Shown: piece after piece, positions 1 to 8,895 of the stretch
Layout of the letters: the number at the start of each line of letters is the position of its first letter
How positions within the stretch are numbered: the stretch's first letter is position 1
Origin: Bacteroidota bacterium
GTDB lineage: Bacteria > Bacteroidota > Bacteroidia > Bacteroidales > Dysgonomonadaceae
Length of the DNA stretch: 64,000 nt
NCBI GenBank assembly: GCA_023424395.1
Contig: JAFADY010000018.1
Coordinates: 24,253-88,252, forward strand
Direction of reading: 5' to 3'
Program-made: the position numbers and the translations under genes
Notes under the pieces: generated by a model
What the model saw: only the letters and a program-made list of their open reading frames with translations
Told to the model about the DNA's origin: nothing
Database searches by the model: none

Positions 1-136
1 CAGGCATTGTTTCTACACGGAACGGGTAAGCCTGCTGAATATCCAGTTCGCTATCACAAGCAGATAGACAAAACCCCGCAACGAGCAGCACTCCCACTGC
101 CCATGAATTAGCAACTATTTTACGTTTTATTTTCAT
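1..136 (-). CDS. traQ: TraQ-type DUF3872 lipoprotein, N-terminal part
   Basis: Partial gene, open at the window edge; 45 codons are visible from the ATG at 136. The product starts with a basic stretch, a hydrophobic segment and a lipobox ending in LSAC, followed by LDIQQAYPFRVETMP, which I recognise as the N-terminal signature of the DUF3872/TraQ family of Bacteroides conjugative transposons. It lies 13 bp downstream of traO and is the last visible gene of the minus-strand tra operon. Its expected place is the periplasm, anchored by lipid to a membrane. Its exact role in transfer is not established. Confidence 0.8.
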   Translation of the reverse strand, partial: MKIKRKIVANSWAVGVLLVAGFCLSACDSELDIQQAYPFRVETMP

Positions 137-149
137 TGTCGATCTGATT

Positions 150-719
150 TTAAAAAATTATTCTGATTCCTGTCTGCAATGCCGGACGAAACATTTCCAC
201 ATCGCTTCCCCAAAGCACGTTGCATTTTCCTTTCACGAACACGATAAGATTGTCCGCAGCATAAATATCCAACGATAAGTGGTATGCTCCACCGTAAACA
301 AACCGGTCTTTATCCAGCAACGTGGCGCCATCGGAGAGTATTTTCTCGTTCCGGTTAACCGCTTCATATCCTGCAACAGCAGTAATTCCGGTGTTCAGCA
401 ATACATTCTTTCCGGCATCGGAAAACAGGTTAAGCATATATCCGCTTTCAAAAGCCACCGTTTCCGAAGGAATAAACGTATCGCGATACGCAAAATGCTT
501 CTTCGCATATTCCAACCCGAAAAGCCAGTGATTCGCCTTTCTGTGGTTAGCGGTCATAGCCATATTCGCCACGAAATTTCCGTTGTCGAATAGCTTGTTT
601 TCCGTTACGGGTACACCAACCGACAGCTGCAATCCCCGTTCTCCGGGAATTAACCGCTGTGCGTGCGATACGGCGGCTATCGCCACCGTCATCGCCACTA
701 TCAATACTAACCTTTTCAT
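150..719 (-). CDS. traO: Conjugal transfer protein TraO
   Basis: 189-residue protein with a signal peptide ending near VSHAQR. The body is rich in alternating hydrophobic residues and ends in an aromatic residue (RIIF), as expected of a small outer-membrane beta-barrel; FESGYMLNLFSDAGK and GNFVANMAMTANHRKA are typical of TraO. The start codon overlaps the traN stop (TAATG), so the two are translationally coupled. In CTnDOT-type systems TraO is a structural part of the mating apparatus, probably in the outer membrane. The assignment rests on position and composition more than on a catalytic motif. Confidence 0.85.
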   Translation of the reverse strand: MKRLVLIVAMTVAIAAVSHAQRLIPGERGLQLSVGVPVTENKLFDNGNFVANMAMTANHRKANHWLFGLEYAKKHFAYRDTFIPSETVAFESGYMLNLFSDAGKNVLLNTGITAVAGYEAVNRNEKILSDGATLLDKDRFVYGGAYHLSLDIYAADNLIVFVKGKCNVLWGSDVEMFRPALQTGIRIIF

Positions 720-1633
720 TAGAATTTCAGCTTTAAGTTATCGATGTTTTTCGCACGGATCAAATCCTCGTTTTCAAGGATAAAACTCTGGTGACGCCCG
801 CCGTTTTCTTCAAAGAGCGTAACGACAAGCTGTTTGTCGTCCGGCAGGGTAAACTGTTCAAGAGCGAACACAGAACGTTGTGTTTGGTATCCGCTTATAC
901 GGGTAACCTCGTTGAACGAGCGCAGCGGCTGCAACACCTGTTCCTGTATGGCGGTGCGTTTCGCCACTTTTTTATCCACAACCTTAAACGTAATAAAATC
1001 TACCTGGTAAGGCATCTGATTCTGGTTCTTTGTCAGCGTGTGAAAGTAGAGCAAGCTGTTGTGCGTGTATAACCCGCGCAACAAGAACTGCACACCGAAT
1101 CTCTTACTTCCGATGTGGTTGATTTCCCTTTTGTTATTCTGCCAGATCGTTTTCATGATCAGCTGTACCAATACGGGAGATTCATTCCCCAATTCCTTAA
1201 AATAAATATCCTGCTTATTGGACGGCAGGTTGTTGTTGCCCGAATGTAGAAAGTCCTTCATTTCGATGTTCAACCGTTCCGGTTCTTCGGCATATTTTAC
1301 GTTGAACGCATAAAAACTTCCGTCGTTACAGATCACCGAAAGATTGGTTTCCGTTTCAAAATCGCGTACGGCCGCTTTCACACGCAACACGTTTTCCGCA
1401 TCATCCGCTTTTCCCGCAATGATGTTCGAACTTCCCAGATCCACATAACGGATTTGTGCGGGAAAAATCAGGTGTACGGTTTTGTCATACGTAACAGAAA
1501 GTCCGTAAGGCAGCACGACACGCCCGTCGGGAACGGTTTTGCTTAACCCCCGATACAGATCGCCCGAAGATAGCTGGGCGTTCAACGAAACTGCTCCAAC
1601 GAGCAGTACAAATAATAACATTACTTTTCTCAT
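719..1633 (-). CDS. traN: Conjugal transfer protein TraN (DUF4138)
   Basis: 304 residues with a clean signal peptide (cleavage near LNAQ). The family is DUF4138/TraN of Bacteroidetes conjugative transposons, thought to play the VirB9-like periplasmic/outer-membrane core role. Visible family features are the early IFPAQIRYVDLGSSNIIAGK strand region and the C-terminal half that binds the TraM-like partner. It sits between traM (66 bp upstream) and traO (one-base overlap). The start is preceded by the repeated AACCACTAAAATCCAA motif seen before traI and traE. Confidence 0.9.
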   Translation of the reverse strand: MRKVMLLFVLLVGAVSLNAQLSSGDLYRGLSKTVPDGRVVLPYGLSVTYDKTVHLIFPAQIRYVDLGSSNIIAGKADDAENVLRVKAAVRDFETETNLSVICNDGSFYAFNVKYAEEPERLNIEMKDFLHSGNNNLPSNKQDIYFKELGNESPVLVQLIMKTIWQNNKREINHIGSKRFGVQFLLRGLYTHNSLLYFHTLTKNQNQMPYQVDFITFKVVDKKVAKRTAIQEQVLQPLRSFNEVTRISGYQTQRSVFALEQFTLPDDKQLVVTLFEENGGRHQSFILENEDLIRAKNIDNLKLKF

Positions 1634-1640
1634 ATTAAAA

Positions 1641-1658
1641 ATTGGATTTTAGTGGTTG
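1641..1658 (-). promoter_or_regulatory. Repeated pre-start motif before traN
   Basis: Read on the minus strand this is AACCACTAAAATCCAAT, ending about 8 bp before the traN ATG. Near-identical copies lie before traI (5629-5646) and traE (8848-8864), with a looser copy before mobA (about 11420-11440). A role as a translation-initiation or mRNA element is inferred from position only. Confidence 0.5.
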
Positions 1659-1699
1659 ATTGAATGATCAGTTTTTTTAAATAACCTTGATGTAAACTG

Positions 1700-2992
1700 C
1701 TAAGAAGCTTTCAGGAACAGCCTGTGGCCGCTTTTGAGAGTCACCTTCACCTCCCGCATTTTGTTTCCGAAGTATTGCGAAGCCCCCTGTAAAAGCCCCC
1801 GTCCCACATCGGATGCGACTTGCTGCCCCACGTTCGACGAAAAGGTAAAACTCGTTCCGGCAGACTGTCCCATTCCGGCGGCAATCTCTCTGGCGGCATT
1901 GGCTTCGAGGGAATTGGGAATAAACACACCCTGTTGTCCGTCCGTATCGTACGCAGTAAGGTTTACGGCAATGATCCGTTCCCGGTGTTCAGTGCTCGTT
2001 ACCGAAAGAGACAAACGGTTACCCTGTACCTTAGCTATTGCCGTAAGCAACGTATTTTTAGGGATATACATATTGGCTACCCGTGCCGCTTCCAACAGGC
2101 GCAGGCGCACGGTTTCACCGTCCTTGAGCGTCACTGTTTCGTACACCGATACTTTCAACGTGTTTTTATCGGGGATATCATCGCTTGTTTGTTCAGCCGA
2201 AAAGAAATGGCGGTTGCGCTCCTGAAGCTGTTCGGCCATAAACACGCTGTCCGGTACTTCCTGATAGAGTGCCGACACCACCGTTACTGCATCGGGATAA
2301 ACCGTGAGCACGGGTTCTTTGGCTTCCGCCCGGGCATGGGCATTCACTGGTGTTCCGTCCATCGGCCGCTCAACAGCAGCTTCGAACGGATTGACCGGTG
2401 TTGCCGGAGCCTGCGGCAGGTAACGGGCCGCCATTTCGTAGGATTTTTCCATCAGTTCTAACTGTTGCTGAACATCATTCCGGTCTTCCTCCTGCCTGTC
2501 CAGCCGCCATTTCAGCTCCTCGATCTCGTCCCGCATCGCCTCTTTCTCGTAATCGTACCGCGGCTCGCTGTAAAAGGAAGCCATTTCGTTTTGGGCGCTC
2601 TGGTACTGCGCTACGGAACGGCCTATCTCATGGTTGTTGCCGCTCTCGTCCATCGCTTCGTCCTCCTGCCGGGTTTGAGACGAAAAATAATCCGCCAGGC
2701 TGTTCATTCCCAGTGTCCGCTCGTTTTCCCGATCCGACCGGGTTTCCATTTCATAAGCTTTGATCTTGTTGTCCGGCAGTTCCTCACTGGCTGCCTGCGG
2801 CACGTCGATGTTGACGGCAACTGCTTCCGATGCCTTTTTGTCGCCCCCGGAGAACATTCCCCTGACGATAAAGAACATCACGGTGCAAAAGATCAGCCCG
2901 ATAGCGGAATAGGCCGCTATTTTCTTCAGTTTCTCCCGCTGTTCGGGAGAAAGTTCCTTTTTGGAAGGTTTTTTATCCTTTTCCTGTGTCAT
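1700..2992 (-). CDS. traM: Conjugative transposon protein TraM (VirB10-like)
   Basis: About 430 residues. The order is a charged cytoplasmic N terminus (KKPSKKELSPEQREKLKK), one membrane segment around residues 28-48, a long acidic/Gln-rich periplasmic stalk with a coiled-coil-like stretch (EEDRNDVQQQLELMEKSY), and a C-terminal domain with VNLTAYDTDGQQGVFIPNS, typical of TraM. This is the layout of VirB10-type energy-sensing scaffold proteins that span from inner to outer membrane. I chose the ATG at 2992; an in-frame TTG two codons upstream is possible. The start overlaps the end of traL by about 20 bp. Confidence 0.9.
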   Translation of the reverse strand: MTQEKDKKPSKKELSPEQREKLKKIAAYSAIGLIFCTVMFFIVRGMFSGGDKKASEAVAVNIDVPQAASEELPDNKIKAYEMETRSDRENERTLGMNSLADYFSSQTRQEDEAMDESGNNHEIGRSVAQYQSAQNEMASFYSEPRYDYEKEAMRDEIEELKWRLDRQEEDRNDVQQQLELMEKSYEMAARYLPQAPATPVNPFEAAVERPMDGTPVNAHARAEAKEPVLTVYPDAVTVVSALYQEVPDSVFMAEQLQERNRHFFSAEQTSDDIPDKNTLKVSVYETVTLKDGETVRLRLLEAARVANMYIPKNTLLTAIAKVQGNRLSLSVTSTEHRERIIAVNLTAYDTDGQQGVFIPNSLEANAAREIAAGMGQSAGTSFTFSSNVGQQVASDVGRGLLQGASQYFGNKMREVKVTLKSGHRLFLKAS

Positions 2993-3233
2993 TGTCAATT
3001 TTTTTAATCGGTTTAATAATAAGTACGGTATCCGTCCGTATCGTGGAGTCGATCAATAACTCTGTCGGTGGACGACCGTGTTTCCTTTCCACGGTGAATT
3101 TCACGATAAAAAAACAGGTCAGCAGCCCGTAAACGGACAGCAGCCCTACAACCATCCTGCCGTGCGCCCGCGGCGACAATCTGTCGAACCGCCTTTTCAG
3201 CCAAAAATGAAGTTTGTCGTAATACGTTCCCAT
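2973..3233 (-). CDS. traL: Conjugal transfer protein TraL (DUF3989)
   Basis: 86 residues starting MGTYYDKLHFWLKRRFDRLS, with a single membrane helix (MVVGLLSVYGLLTCFFIVKF, residues about 27-46) and a short extracytoplasmic tail. Size, topology and position between traK and traM match TraL of Bacteroides conjugative transposons. The reading frame is open further upstream, but those codons lie over the traK 3' end, so the ATG at 3233, 5 bp after the traK stop, is the natural start. It is probably a bitopic inner-membrane component of the transfer channel. Confidence 0.85.
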   Translation of the reverse strand: MGTYYDKLHFWLKRRFDRLSPRAHGRMVVGLLSVYGLLTCFFIVKFTVERKHGRPPTELLIDSTIRTDTVLIIKPIKKIDNDTGKG

Positions 3234-3238
3234 GGCCT

Positions 3239-3862
3239 TTAGCGTTTGATGGTTTGTAAATCTCTGTTTTCGCGCACGAGAAAGTTCTCCAGAATAAACC
3301 CCTGCGGGTTGTTGTCCGAGCGCACCGAGTTGATCAGCGTGCATTCCGTTACCAGGCTCCGCTCGGTGATATTGCTCGAACGCAGGATGTATTGCTTGGC
3401 AAACGTCGTTACCCGGTACGGGTAATGTTCGAAGTCGCACCGCATCGAATCGATCTGGACGCGCTGGTGCACGTTGCCTGACAGGATGCGCGTGTAGTAT
3501 CCCTTTTCCGACAAATCCCTGTAATAGTTGTAGGTCGATTTGTCCGAGAGGTCAAATGCCCGTTTCATGTTGCTCTCGATGGCATCCTTGTCCGGCGCCA
3601 GCGTGAAGAACAGTTCGTGGAAGCGGCGCACGTGTTCGCGCGCCTCGACCGGACGGTTTAACGCCGCATCCTGCGAGAGCGCCACCATCAGCGACTTGCC
3701 GTTGTCCAGCACGTACACCTTTTGCCGTTGTTTTTCGGCGAAGGAGTAAGACTTCCACAGGGCAAACGTGCACACCGAGATACAGAGCACCCCGAAGACT
3801 GCGGCATACAGCCGTATCTGTTTAAAATTGCTTTCGATATTGTTGAGTGATTTGAATTCCAT
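3239..3862 (-). CDS. traK: Conjugative transposon protein TraK (VirB8-like)
   Basis: 207 residues starting MEFKSLNNIESNFKQIR, with one membrane helix around residues 20-38 and a soluble domain containing YVLDNGKSLMVALSQDA and VREHVRRFHELFFTLAPD-type sequence. This family behaves as the VirB8-like inner-membrane scaffold. The open frame extends much further upstream through the traJ end and intergenic DNA, but the family start is the ATG at 3862. It is 92 bp downstream of traJ; that gap has a few aactg-type repeats. Confidence 0.9.
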   Translation of the reverse strand: MEFKSLNNIESNFKQIRLYAAVFGVLCISVCTFALWKSYSFAEKQRQKVYVLDNGKSLMVALSQDAALNRPVEAREHVRRFHELFFTLAPDKDAIESNMKRAFDLSDKSTYNYYRDLSEKGYYTRILSGNVHQRVQIDSMRCDFEHYPYRVTTFAKQYILRSSNITERSLVTECTLINSVRSDNNPQGFILENFLVRENRDLQTIKR

Positions 3863-3954
3863 ATTTGTTGGTTTTGAATGGACGGCCAACATGAACGAAA
3901 AGTTCATCCGTCTCCTATCCATCTGATTACTGATAACTGCTAACTGAAATCCGA

Positions 3955-4989
3955 TTACTTTTTCCTCAGCATTCCCCGGATGCGTCCCGCCACGTTTCCG
4001 GCGGCGGCTCCCCCTGCGGCAGCGGCTGCTTTTCCGCCCGAAGCGGCAGCGCCCCCTGCTTTTTGCGACTGCTCGTTGATGTTCTTGCCGTAGTTGCCGA
4101 TACCTCCCCCTGCTTCCACGATCCACCCCGATACGGTCGGAACGACGAAGAATCCCACGATGCCGATCAACAGGAATATGATGTACACCGTATTGTTCAG
4201 GTCGGGAACGAACGACGGGTCTTTCAGCGCTTCGATATCCTTTTTCATCATCAGCCCCTGAATCCGCATCATCATGGCGCTGAACAAGTCCGATACCGGC
4301 AGCCACAGGTACACCGAGATATACCGGCTCAGCCACGTGACCAGCGAAGACTGCAACCCGTCCCAGACGGCCAGTGCAAAAACGATCGGCCCCAGGATGG
4401 ACAGCACGATCAGGAAAAACGTGCGGATGGTGTCGATAATCAAACCCGCCGCCTGAAAAATGATTTCCAAAAGCGTGCGGAACGCGTCGGCAATGGCTTT
4501 CTTCAGCTGGTACACCGTCCGTTCGTAATACATGCCCGCCATCGTTTTCAGGTGTCTGGGGTTCAATCCCGACAACTCTTCTATTTTCTTGTCGAACTCC
4601 TCGTTGGAGACTAAGTACGCCGTTTCCGGGTCGCGCAGCATCGCTTCTTTTTCCAGCAGGTCACGCTGGGTTTTCAGCTGTTTCATGTCCAGTGTCTGCG
4701 TTTCCACCATCTGATGCGTCCCTTTCACCACGGGCGAGAGCACTCCGTTGATGGTTCCCAGCACGATGGAAGGGAAGAACAGGATGCAGATGCCCAAAGC
4801 GAACGGGCGCAGCAGCGGAAACACGTCGATGGGTTGCGCGTTGGCTAAGCTGACCCACACGCGGTAAGCAATGTAAAACAGCGCCCCCAGTCCCGCAATG
4901 CCCCGGGCAATACCCGCCATGTTGGATGCCAGAGGCATCATGTCGGTGTATAGCTCGCGCAAAATCTGGTGCAGGTTTTGAAAATCCAT
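3955..4989 (-). CDS. traJ: Conjugative transposon protein TraJ (VirB6-like)
   Basis: 344-residue polytopic membrane protein beginning MDFQNLHQILRELYTDMMP. It has hydrophobic segments around residues 25-45, 50-70, 165-215 and 255-285, and an Ala/Gly-rich tail ending RIRGMLRKK. Position after traI (2 bp gap) and the pattern of membrane segments match TraJ, the VirB6-like channel component. The low-complexity AAASGGKAAAAAGGAAAG stretch near the C terminus is a common feature of the family. Probably translated in one unit with traI. Confidence 0.9.
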   Translation of the reverse strand: MDFQNLHQILRELYTDMMPLASNMAGIARGIAGLGALFYIAYRVWVSLANAQPIDVFPLLRPFALGICILFFPSIVLGTINGVLSPVVKGTHQMVETQTLDMKQLKTQRDLLEKEAMLRDPETAYLVSNEEFDKKIEELSGLNPRHLKTMAGMYYERTVYQLKKAIADAFRTLLEIIFQAAGLIIDTIRTFFLIVLSILGPIVFALAVWDGLQSSLVTWLSRYISVYLWLPVSDLFSAMMMRIQGLMMKKDIEALKDPSFVPDLNNTVYIIFLLIGIVGFFVVPTVSGWIVEAGGGIGNYGKNINEQSQKAGGAAASGGKAAAAAGGAAAGNVAGRIRGMLRKK

Positions 4990-4991
4990 GG

Positions 4992-5624
4992 CTACCAGTA
5001 TTTATCTTCCGCCGAACCGTACAAATCCAATACCCGCTGCGCATCGTTTTGCTGCTTGGCACGCAGGTACGACACCGAGATATTCTTGTTCGTGTAGTAA
5101 CTCACGAGCGAACGGTAGTCGCCCACATCGTTGTAAATGCGGTCGATGATGTCCATCCGTTCCTTGTCGGTCATGGAGAGCGACGTAGCCGATACGATTA
5201 TCTTCAGCTCTTTGAGCAGTTCCGTGCTCTCTTCCAGCAGGCGGGCATAGCCGTAAGCGATGGCCGTCAGTTCCTCGAACGAGAAGTTCTTGTCCTGAAG
5301 CATCTGTTTGTAGCTGGTCACGTAGATGTCGGTAATATCGCCGACCATTAGCACCGTCTGTTGCACCTTGCGTGCATCCTGCACCAGGTTGTTCACTTTC
5401 TTCAGGGCGTCGTAATACGCCTTGCTCTGGTTGTACAGTTTTTCCACTTCGCGGAAATTGTCCAGCGTGTTCTTGACCGTTTTGGAAGTCTGGATGATCT
5501 CTTTCGCCGTGTTGGTAATACTGGTGACCACGTTCACCGGGTCGTTCACGATAAGCTGAGCATTTGCCTGTCCGATGGACAACAGCAGAATGCCCGTCAT
5601 TGCTGATAAAATTTTCTGTTTCAT
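4992..5624 (-). CDS. traI: Conjugal transfer protein TraI (DUF4141)
   Basis: 210 residues with a signal peptide (cleavage near GQANAQ), followed by an almost entirely helical, charged protein (TNTAKEIIQTSKTVKNTL and further heptad-like stretches). Family DUF4141/TraI is the VirB5-like secreted component. It ends 2 bp before traJ. Upstream, a 17-18 bp conserved motif precedes the start, and a stretch of aactg-type repeats separates it from traG. This TraI is unrelated to the relaxase of the same name in F plasmids. Confidence 0.9.
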   Translation of the reverse strand: MKQKILSAMTGILLLSIGQANAQLIVNDPVNVVTSITNTAKEIIQTSKTVKNTLDNFREVEKLYNQSKAYYDALKKVNNLVQDARKVQQTVLMVGDITDIYVTSYKQMLQDKNFSFEELTAIAYGYARLLEESTELLKELKIIVSATSLSMTDKERMDIIDRIYNDVGDYRSLVSYYTNKNISVSYLRAKQQNDAQRVLDLYGSAEDKYW

Positions 5625-5628
5625 TGTT

Positions 5629-5646
5629 GTTGGATTTTAGTGGTTG
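5629..5646 (-). promoter_or_regulatory. Repeated pre-start motif before traI
   Basis: Minus-strand reading CAACCACTAAAATCCAAC, placed 4-5 bp before the traI ATG. It is identical to the copy at 48061-48078 and nearly so to those before traN and traE. No Shine-Dalgarno sequence is seen here, so this may be what positions the ribosome; that is inference. Confidence 0.5.
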
Positions 5647-5735
5647 TTAATAACTGTTTTTACTGTTTTTTACTGATAACTGTTCACTGCAAACTGTCAA
5701 CTGAAAACTCCTAACTCTCTACTGACAACTGTTTA
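5640..5735. repeat. Degenerate aactgN tandem repeats
   Basis: Between traI and traG the sequence cycles through variants of aactgtt, actgataactg, actgcaaactg and actgacaactg, running slightly into the traG 3' end. A shorter stretch of the same kind lies at about 3930-3955 between traJ and traK. It looks like simple-sequence expansion rather than a protein-binding array. Confidence 0.5.
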
Positions 5736-8197
5736 ATTGCCGTTTCCATATCCCCGTCCAGCTTTTCCGCCAGGTTCATCACCTCCATTTTTTCGGTTTC
5801 CTCGGTGGTGTAGCACAGGTATTCCGCTTTGGACACTTCCGTGGCATACACGGCCGAGTGCGTTCCGCCCAGACCGATCCACACCTCTTTGTAGAGGCGG
5901 TTCGGCGCGTTGTTCTGGTTGATGGATAGAATTTGCGATTTTTCTTTTTCGGTCAGTCCGAGCAGCTCCTGAATGGAATCGAACTTGTTCATGTACTTGC
6001 GCTGGTCGAGCAGGATTTTGCAGTCCGAGTTGTTGATGATGGACTCTTTTACCACCGGGCTGGAGATAATGTCGTCCACCTCCTGGGTTACCACAATCGC
6101 TTCCCCGAAATACTTGCGCACTGTTTTGTACATATAGCGCAAGTAATCCGCCATGTTCGCCGAAGCGATGGCCTTCCACGCCTCCTCCACAATCAGTTGT
6201 TTGCGAACGCCCTTTAACCGTCTCATCTTGTTGATGAACGCTTCCATGATAATGATGGTAACCACCGGAAAAAGTTCCTTGTTCTCCTTGATTGCATCGA
6301 TCTCGAAAACGATAAAGCGTTTGGAAAGCAAATCGATATTTTTGTCGGAGTTCAACAAAAAGTCGTACCGTCCACCTTTGTAATACTGGCGCAGGGTGGT
6401 CAGAAAATTGTCGATGTTGAAATCTTCCTTTTCCACCCGGATGTCGCGTTCTTCCAGTTCCTCGCGGTACTCGTCCCGCATAAACTCGTAAAACGTGTTG
6501 AAGTTCGGCGTGATGCTCCGGTCGGACTGTATCAGGCGGATATAGGCCGTTACAGCACTTCCCAACTCACCCGATTCGGTTTTGGATATTTTCTCCTCTT
6601 CACCTTTCCACAGGGTGAGCAACAACGTTTTGATGCTGTCCTTTTTCTCCACGTCAAACACGTAATCATCTGTATAGTAGGGGTTAAACGAGATCGGATT
6701 TTCTTCCGTGTACGTAAAATAAATTCCGTCTTCTCCTTTGGTCTTTTGATGAATGAGATTGCATAAGCCCTGATAGCTGTTTCCCGTATCCACGAGCAAC
6801 ACGTGCGTTCCCTGTTCGTAATACTGCCGGACGAGATGGTTCATAAAAAACGACTTCCCACTTCCTGAAGGCCCCAGCACAAATTTGTTCCGGTTGGTAA
6901 TGATCCCTTTTTTCATCGGCAAATCGGAAATATCCAGGTGCAACGGTTTTCCCGTGAGCCGGTCCGCCATTTTGATGCCGAAGGGCGAGGGAGAACTTTT
7001 GTAATTGGTTTCCTGATTGAAAAAACAGAGAGCCGGCTCAAAAAAAGTGGGGAAACTTTCTTCCGAAGGAAAATCCGCCGCATTGCCCGGCATACATGTC
7101 CAATAAAGTGTAGCCGTATCGATGGTGTTGTGCCTGGGTGCGCACTCCATCAGTGCCAGCGCTGAACCGACATCGTTCTTGATGTGCTTGAGTTCCTCGC
7201 GGTCATCGCTCCACGCCATCACGTTGAAATGTGCCCGAATGGACGTCAATCCTTGAGAATGTGCCGTGTTCAGGTACTCCTGTATCCATTGTTCGTTGAG
7301 TTGGTTGGAACGGCTGTACCGTCCGAGCGAGTGCATATTGCGCGCCGATTTCTCGAACTTGAGCAGGTTTTCGTCGCTGTCTTCAATAAAAAGCAACTGA
7401 TTATAGATATGGTTGCACGTCAGCAACAATCCCACGGGAGCGGCAAACGAAAGGCGGCAGTCCGAGCGGTCGGTGGAGAGTTTTTCGTAACGGCTGTCCG
7501 TACCCACGTGAGCAGGCAGATCGTCCGTGTCGGAAAGCGTGTGCAGGCTCAGGATATTATCACCAATGCGCACTTCCTCCGCACCGAAGGCGATATCTTC
7601 CAATGACGCGTGCTCTTTTCCTTGCAACGAAAAATAACGTTCTAAAACCCCATTTTCTCCGGTGATTTCATCGGGCGACAACCGTTGCAGGGAAATAAAC
7701 CCCGAATCATTCAGGATCCGTTCGAGCTGGTCGACCGATTCCAGAAAACGCATGACCGCTTCCTTGTCCTTAACCTCTCTGGGAAGAATTTTCCCGCGAC
7801 ACAGCGTGGAAAAATTGCTCTGCATCGCCATCCGCTGTTTGGTGGTTTTGGTCAGGTAAAGAAAGCAGGAATGTTTCAGAAACGGACGCTCGTTGAAATG
7901 CCGTTCGAACGAACGGGACAAAAAGCTCAACTCGTCTCTTTGAATATCCGGTTGGTAATTCTCCTTCACGAAAAAATCCTGTTTGTGTACCACCGTGAAG
8001 TTGGGTAATACTTTCACTGCTTTGTGCCATGCCGAGTGGATGGCATCGTATTCGGAAGAAGTGACGGTAAAGAGTTCCGGCAGTTCTACCCGGAAAGCCA
8101 CGGTAATGTCCGCATCTTTGGAGATGATGCAGCCGTGTTCCACGGCCAGCAGTGGAAACTTGTTTTCCAGGGTGGTCATCTTGCTTAGATTTCTCAT
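5711..8197 (-). CDS. traG: Conjugation system ATPase TraG (VirB4 family)
   Basis: 828 residues. Walker A is LGPSGSGKSFFMNHLVRQYY (about residue 440), Walker B is in LKGVRKQLIVEEAWKAIASA, and a VirB4-type C-terminal motif is seen in IVVTQEVDDIISS and YMNKFDSIQELLGL. The N-terminal third matches the TraG_N region that contacts membrane partners. It is the cytoplasmic ATPase that powers assembly of the type IV channel; it must not be confused with the VirD4-type protein also called TraG. The ATG at 8197 overlaps the end of traF (ATGA), indicating coupling. Length is normal for the family. Confidence 0.95.
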   Translation of the reverse strand: MRNLSKMTTLENKFPLLAVEHGCIISKDADITVAFRVELPELFTVTSSEYDAIHSAWHKAVKVLPNFTVVHKQDFFVKENYQPDIQRDELSFLSRSFERHFNERPFLKHSCFLYLTKTTKQRMAMQSNFSTLCRGKILPREVKDKEAVMRFLESVDQLERILNDSGFISLQRLSPDEITGENGVLERYFSLQGKEHASLEDIAFGAEEVRIGDNILSLHTLSDTDDLPAHVGTDSRYEKLSTDRSDCRLSFAAPVGLLLTCNHIYNQLLFIEDSDENLLKFEKSARNMHSLGRYSRSNQLNEQWIQEYLNTAHSQGLTSIRAHFNVMAWSDDREELKHIKNDVGSALALMECAPRHNTIDTATLYWTCMPGNAADFPSEESFPTFFEPALCFFNQETNYKSSPSPFGIKMADRLTGKPLHLDISDLPMKKGIITNRNKFVLGPSGSGKSFFMNHLVRQYYEQGTHVLLVDTGNSYQGLCNLIHQKTKGEDGIYFTYTEENPISFNPYYTDDYVFDVEKKDSIKTLLLTLWKGEEEKISKTESGELGSAVTAYIRLIQSDRSITPNFNTFYEFMRDEYREELEERDIRVEKEDFNIDNFLTTLRQYYKGGRYDFLLNSDKNIDLLSKRFIVFEIDAIKENKELFPVVTIIIMEAFINKMRRLKGVRKQLIVEEAWKAIASANMADYLRYMYKTVRKYFGEAIVVTQEVDDIISSPVVKESIINNSDCKILLDQRKYMNKFDSIQELLGLTEKEKSQILSINQNNAPNRLYKEVWIGLGGTHSAVYATEVSKAEYLCYTTEETEKMEVMNLAEKLDGDMETAIKQLSVES

Positions 8198-8520
8198 GCG
8201 GCGCCTCCTTTCTGTCGAAAGAGCGAACGGACGCGTTTGCGGTTGATCAGGTAGCGGGGATGGTTTCTGCGGGCGCCGATTTTCATCAGCCCGTGTTCGC
8301 CGTACTTTTTGTTCATGGAAAAGGTCTTCCAGACGAGCAGCGTAGCGCCGGCACCGCCGATGGCAATGCAGAGCAGCTGCCCGACACCCGCGAGGTACAG
8401 TACGACCACGAGGATAAACATGCCGAGCAAACCGCCTGCAAAGATGAACAGGTACTGCGCTTTCAGCCCGCGGAACTCCACACTTCTTCCCACTCCTTTG
8501 TTGATTTCAAATTCTGCCAT
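8194..8520 (-). CDS. traF: Conjugal transfer protein TraF (DUF4133, VirB3-like)
   Basis: 108 residues starting MAEFEINKGVGRSVEFRGLK, with two adjacent hydrophobic helices (about residues 22-70) and a basic C terminus (RKRVRSLFRQKGGAA). VGRSVEFRGLKAQYLFIF is a DUF4133 hallmark. The VirB3-like role and inner-membrane location follow from the family. The ATG at 8520 was preferred over the longer open frame because family members begin at this position. It lies 13 bp after traE and overlaps traG. Confidence 0.9.
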   Translation of the reverse strand: MAEFEINKGVGRSVEFRGLKAQYLFIFAGGLLGMFILVVVLYLAGVGQLLCIAIGGAGATLLVWKTFSMNKKYGEHGLMKIGARRNHPRYLINRKRVRSLFRQKGGAA

Positions 8521-8533
8521 GTCAACAAAGGTT

Positions 8534-8836
8534 TTAGAGGAAGAACGAACGCAGTATGGTGGCGGCAACGATCAGGAAGATACACGCGCCGAACCACGAT
8601 GCCGCGGTTTTGGACGTGTCGGGATCACCTGCCGAGAACTTGGAATAGACTTTCACGCCGCCAATCAGGCCGACAACGGCGCCGATGGCATAAATAAGAT
8701 ACGTTGCCGGTTCAAAATAGCCCGTCACCATTTTGGTGGCTTGCGTGATTCCGCTCGTGCCGTCGCCTTGGGCGAGGGCATTCATGACGGCGGCCAAAAG
8801 CATCACCGTCGAAAAATAGATTTTTTTCTTTGTCAT
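8534..8836 (-). CDS. traE: Conjugal transfer protein TraE (DUF4134, VirB2-like)
   Basis: 100 residues with a signal peptide ending around ALAQG, then two hydrophobic helices (YLIYAIGAVVGLIGGVKVY and AASWFGACIFLIVAATILR) separated by a short charged loop with FSAGDPDT. This is the pilin-like VirB2 topology of DUF4134. Preceded by a variant of the repeated AACCACTAAATCCAAC motif. In Bacteroides elements this gene is essential for the mating channel. Confidence 0.9.
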   Translation of the reverse strand: MTKKKIYFSTVMLLAAVMNALAQGDGTSGITQATKMVTGYFEPATYLIYAIGAVVGLIGGVKVYSKFSAGDPDTSKTAASWFGACIFLIVAATILRSFFL

Positions 8837-8847
8837 AACGTTAAATG

Positions 8848-8864
8848 TTGGATTTAGTGGTTGT
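8848..8864 (-). promoter_or_regulatory. Repeated pre-start motif before traE
   Basis: Minus-strand reading CAACCACTAAATCCAAC, one A shorter than the copies before traN and traI, ending about 11 bp before the traE ATG. Evidence is recurrence at the same relative position. Confidence 0.5.
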
Positions 8865-8895
8865 TTATAAAAATGATGAATTCATCACATAGTGC

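Noticed and set aside
4063..4614. Plus-strand open frame opposite traJ
   Set aside because: Antisense shadow; His/Gln/Arg-rich composition without a start signal.
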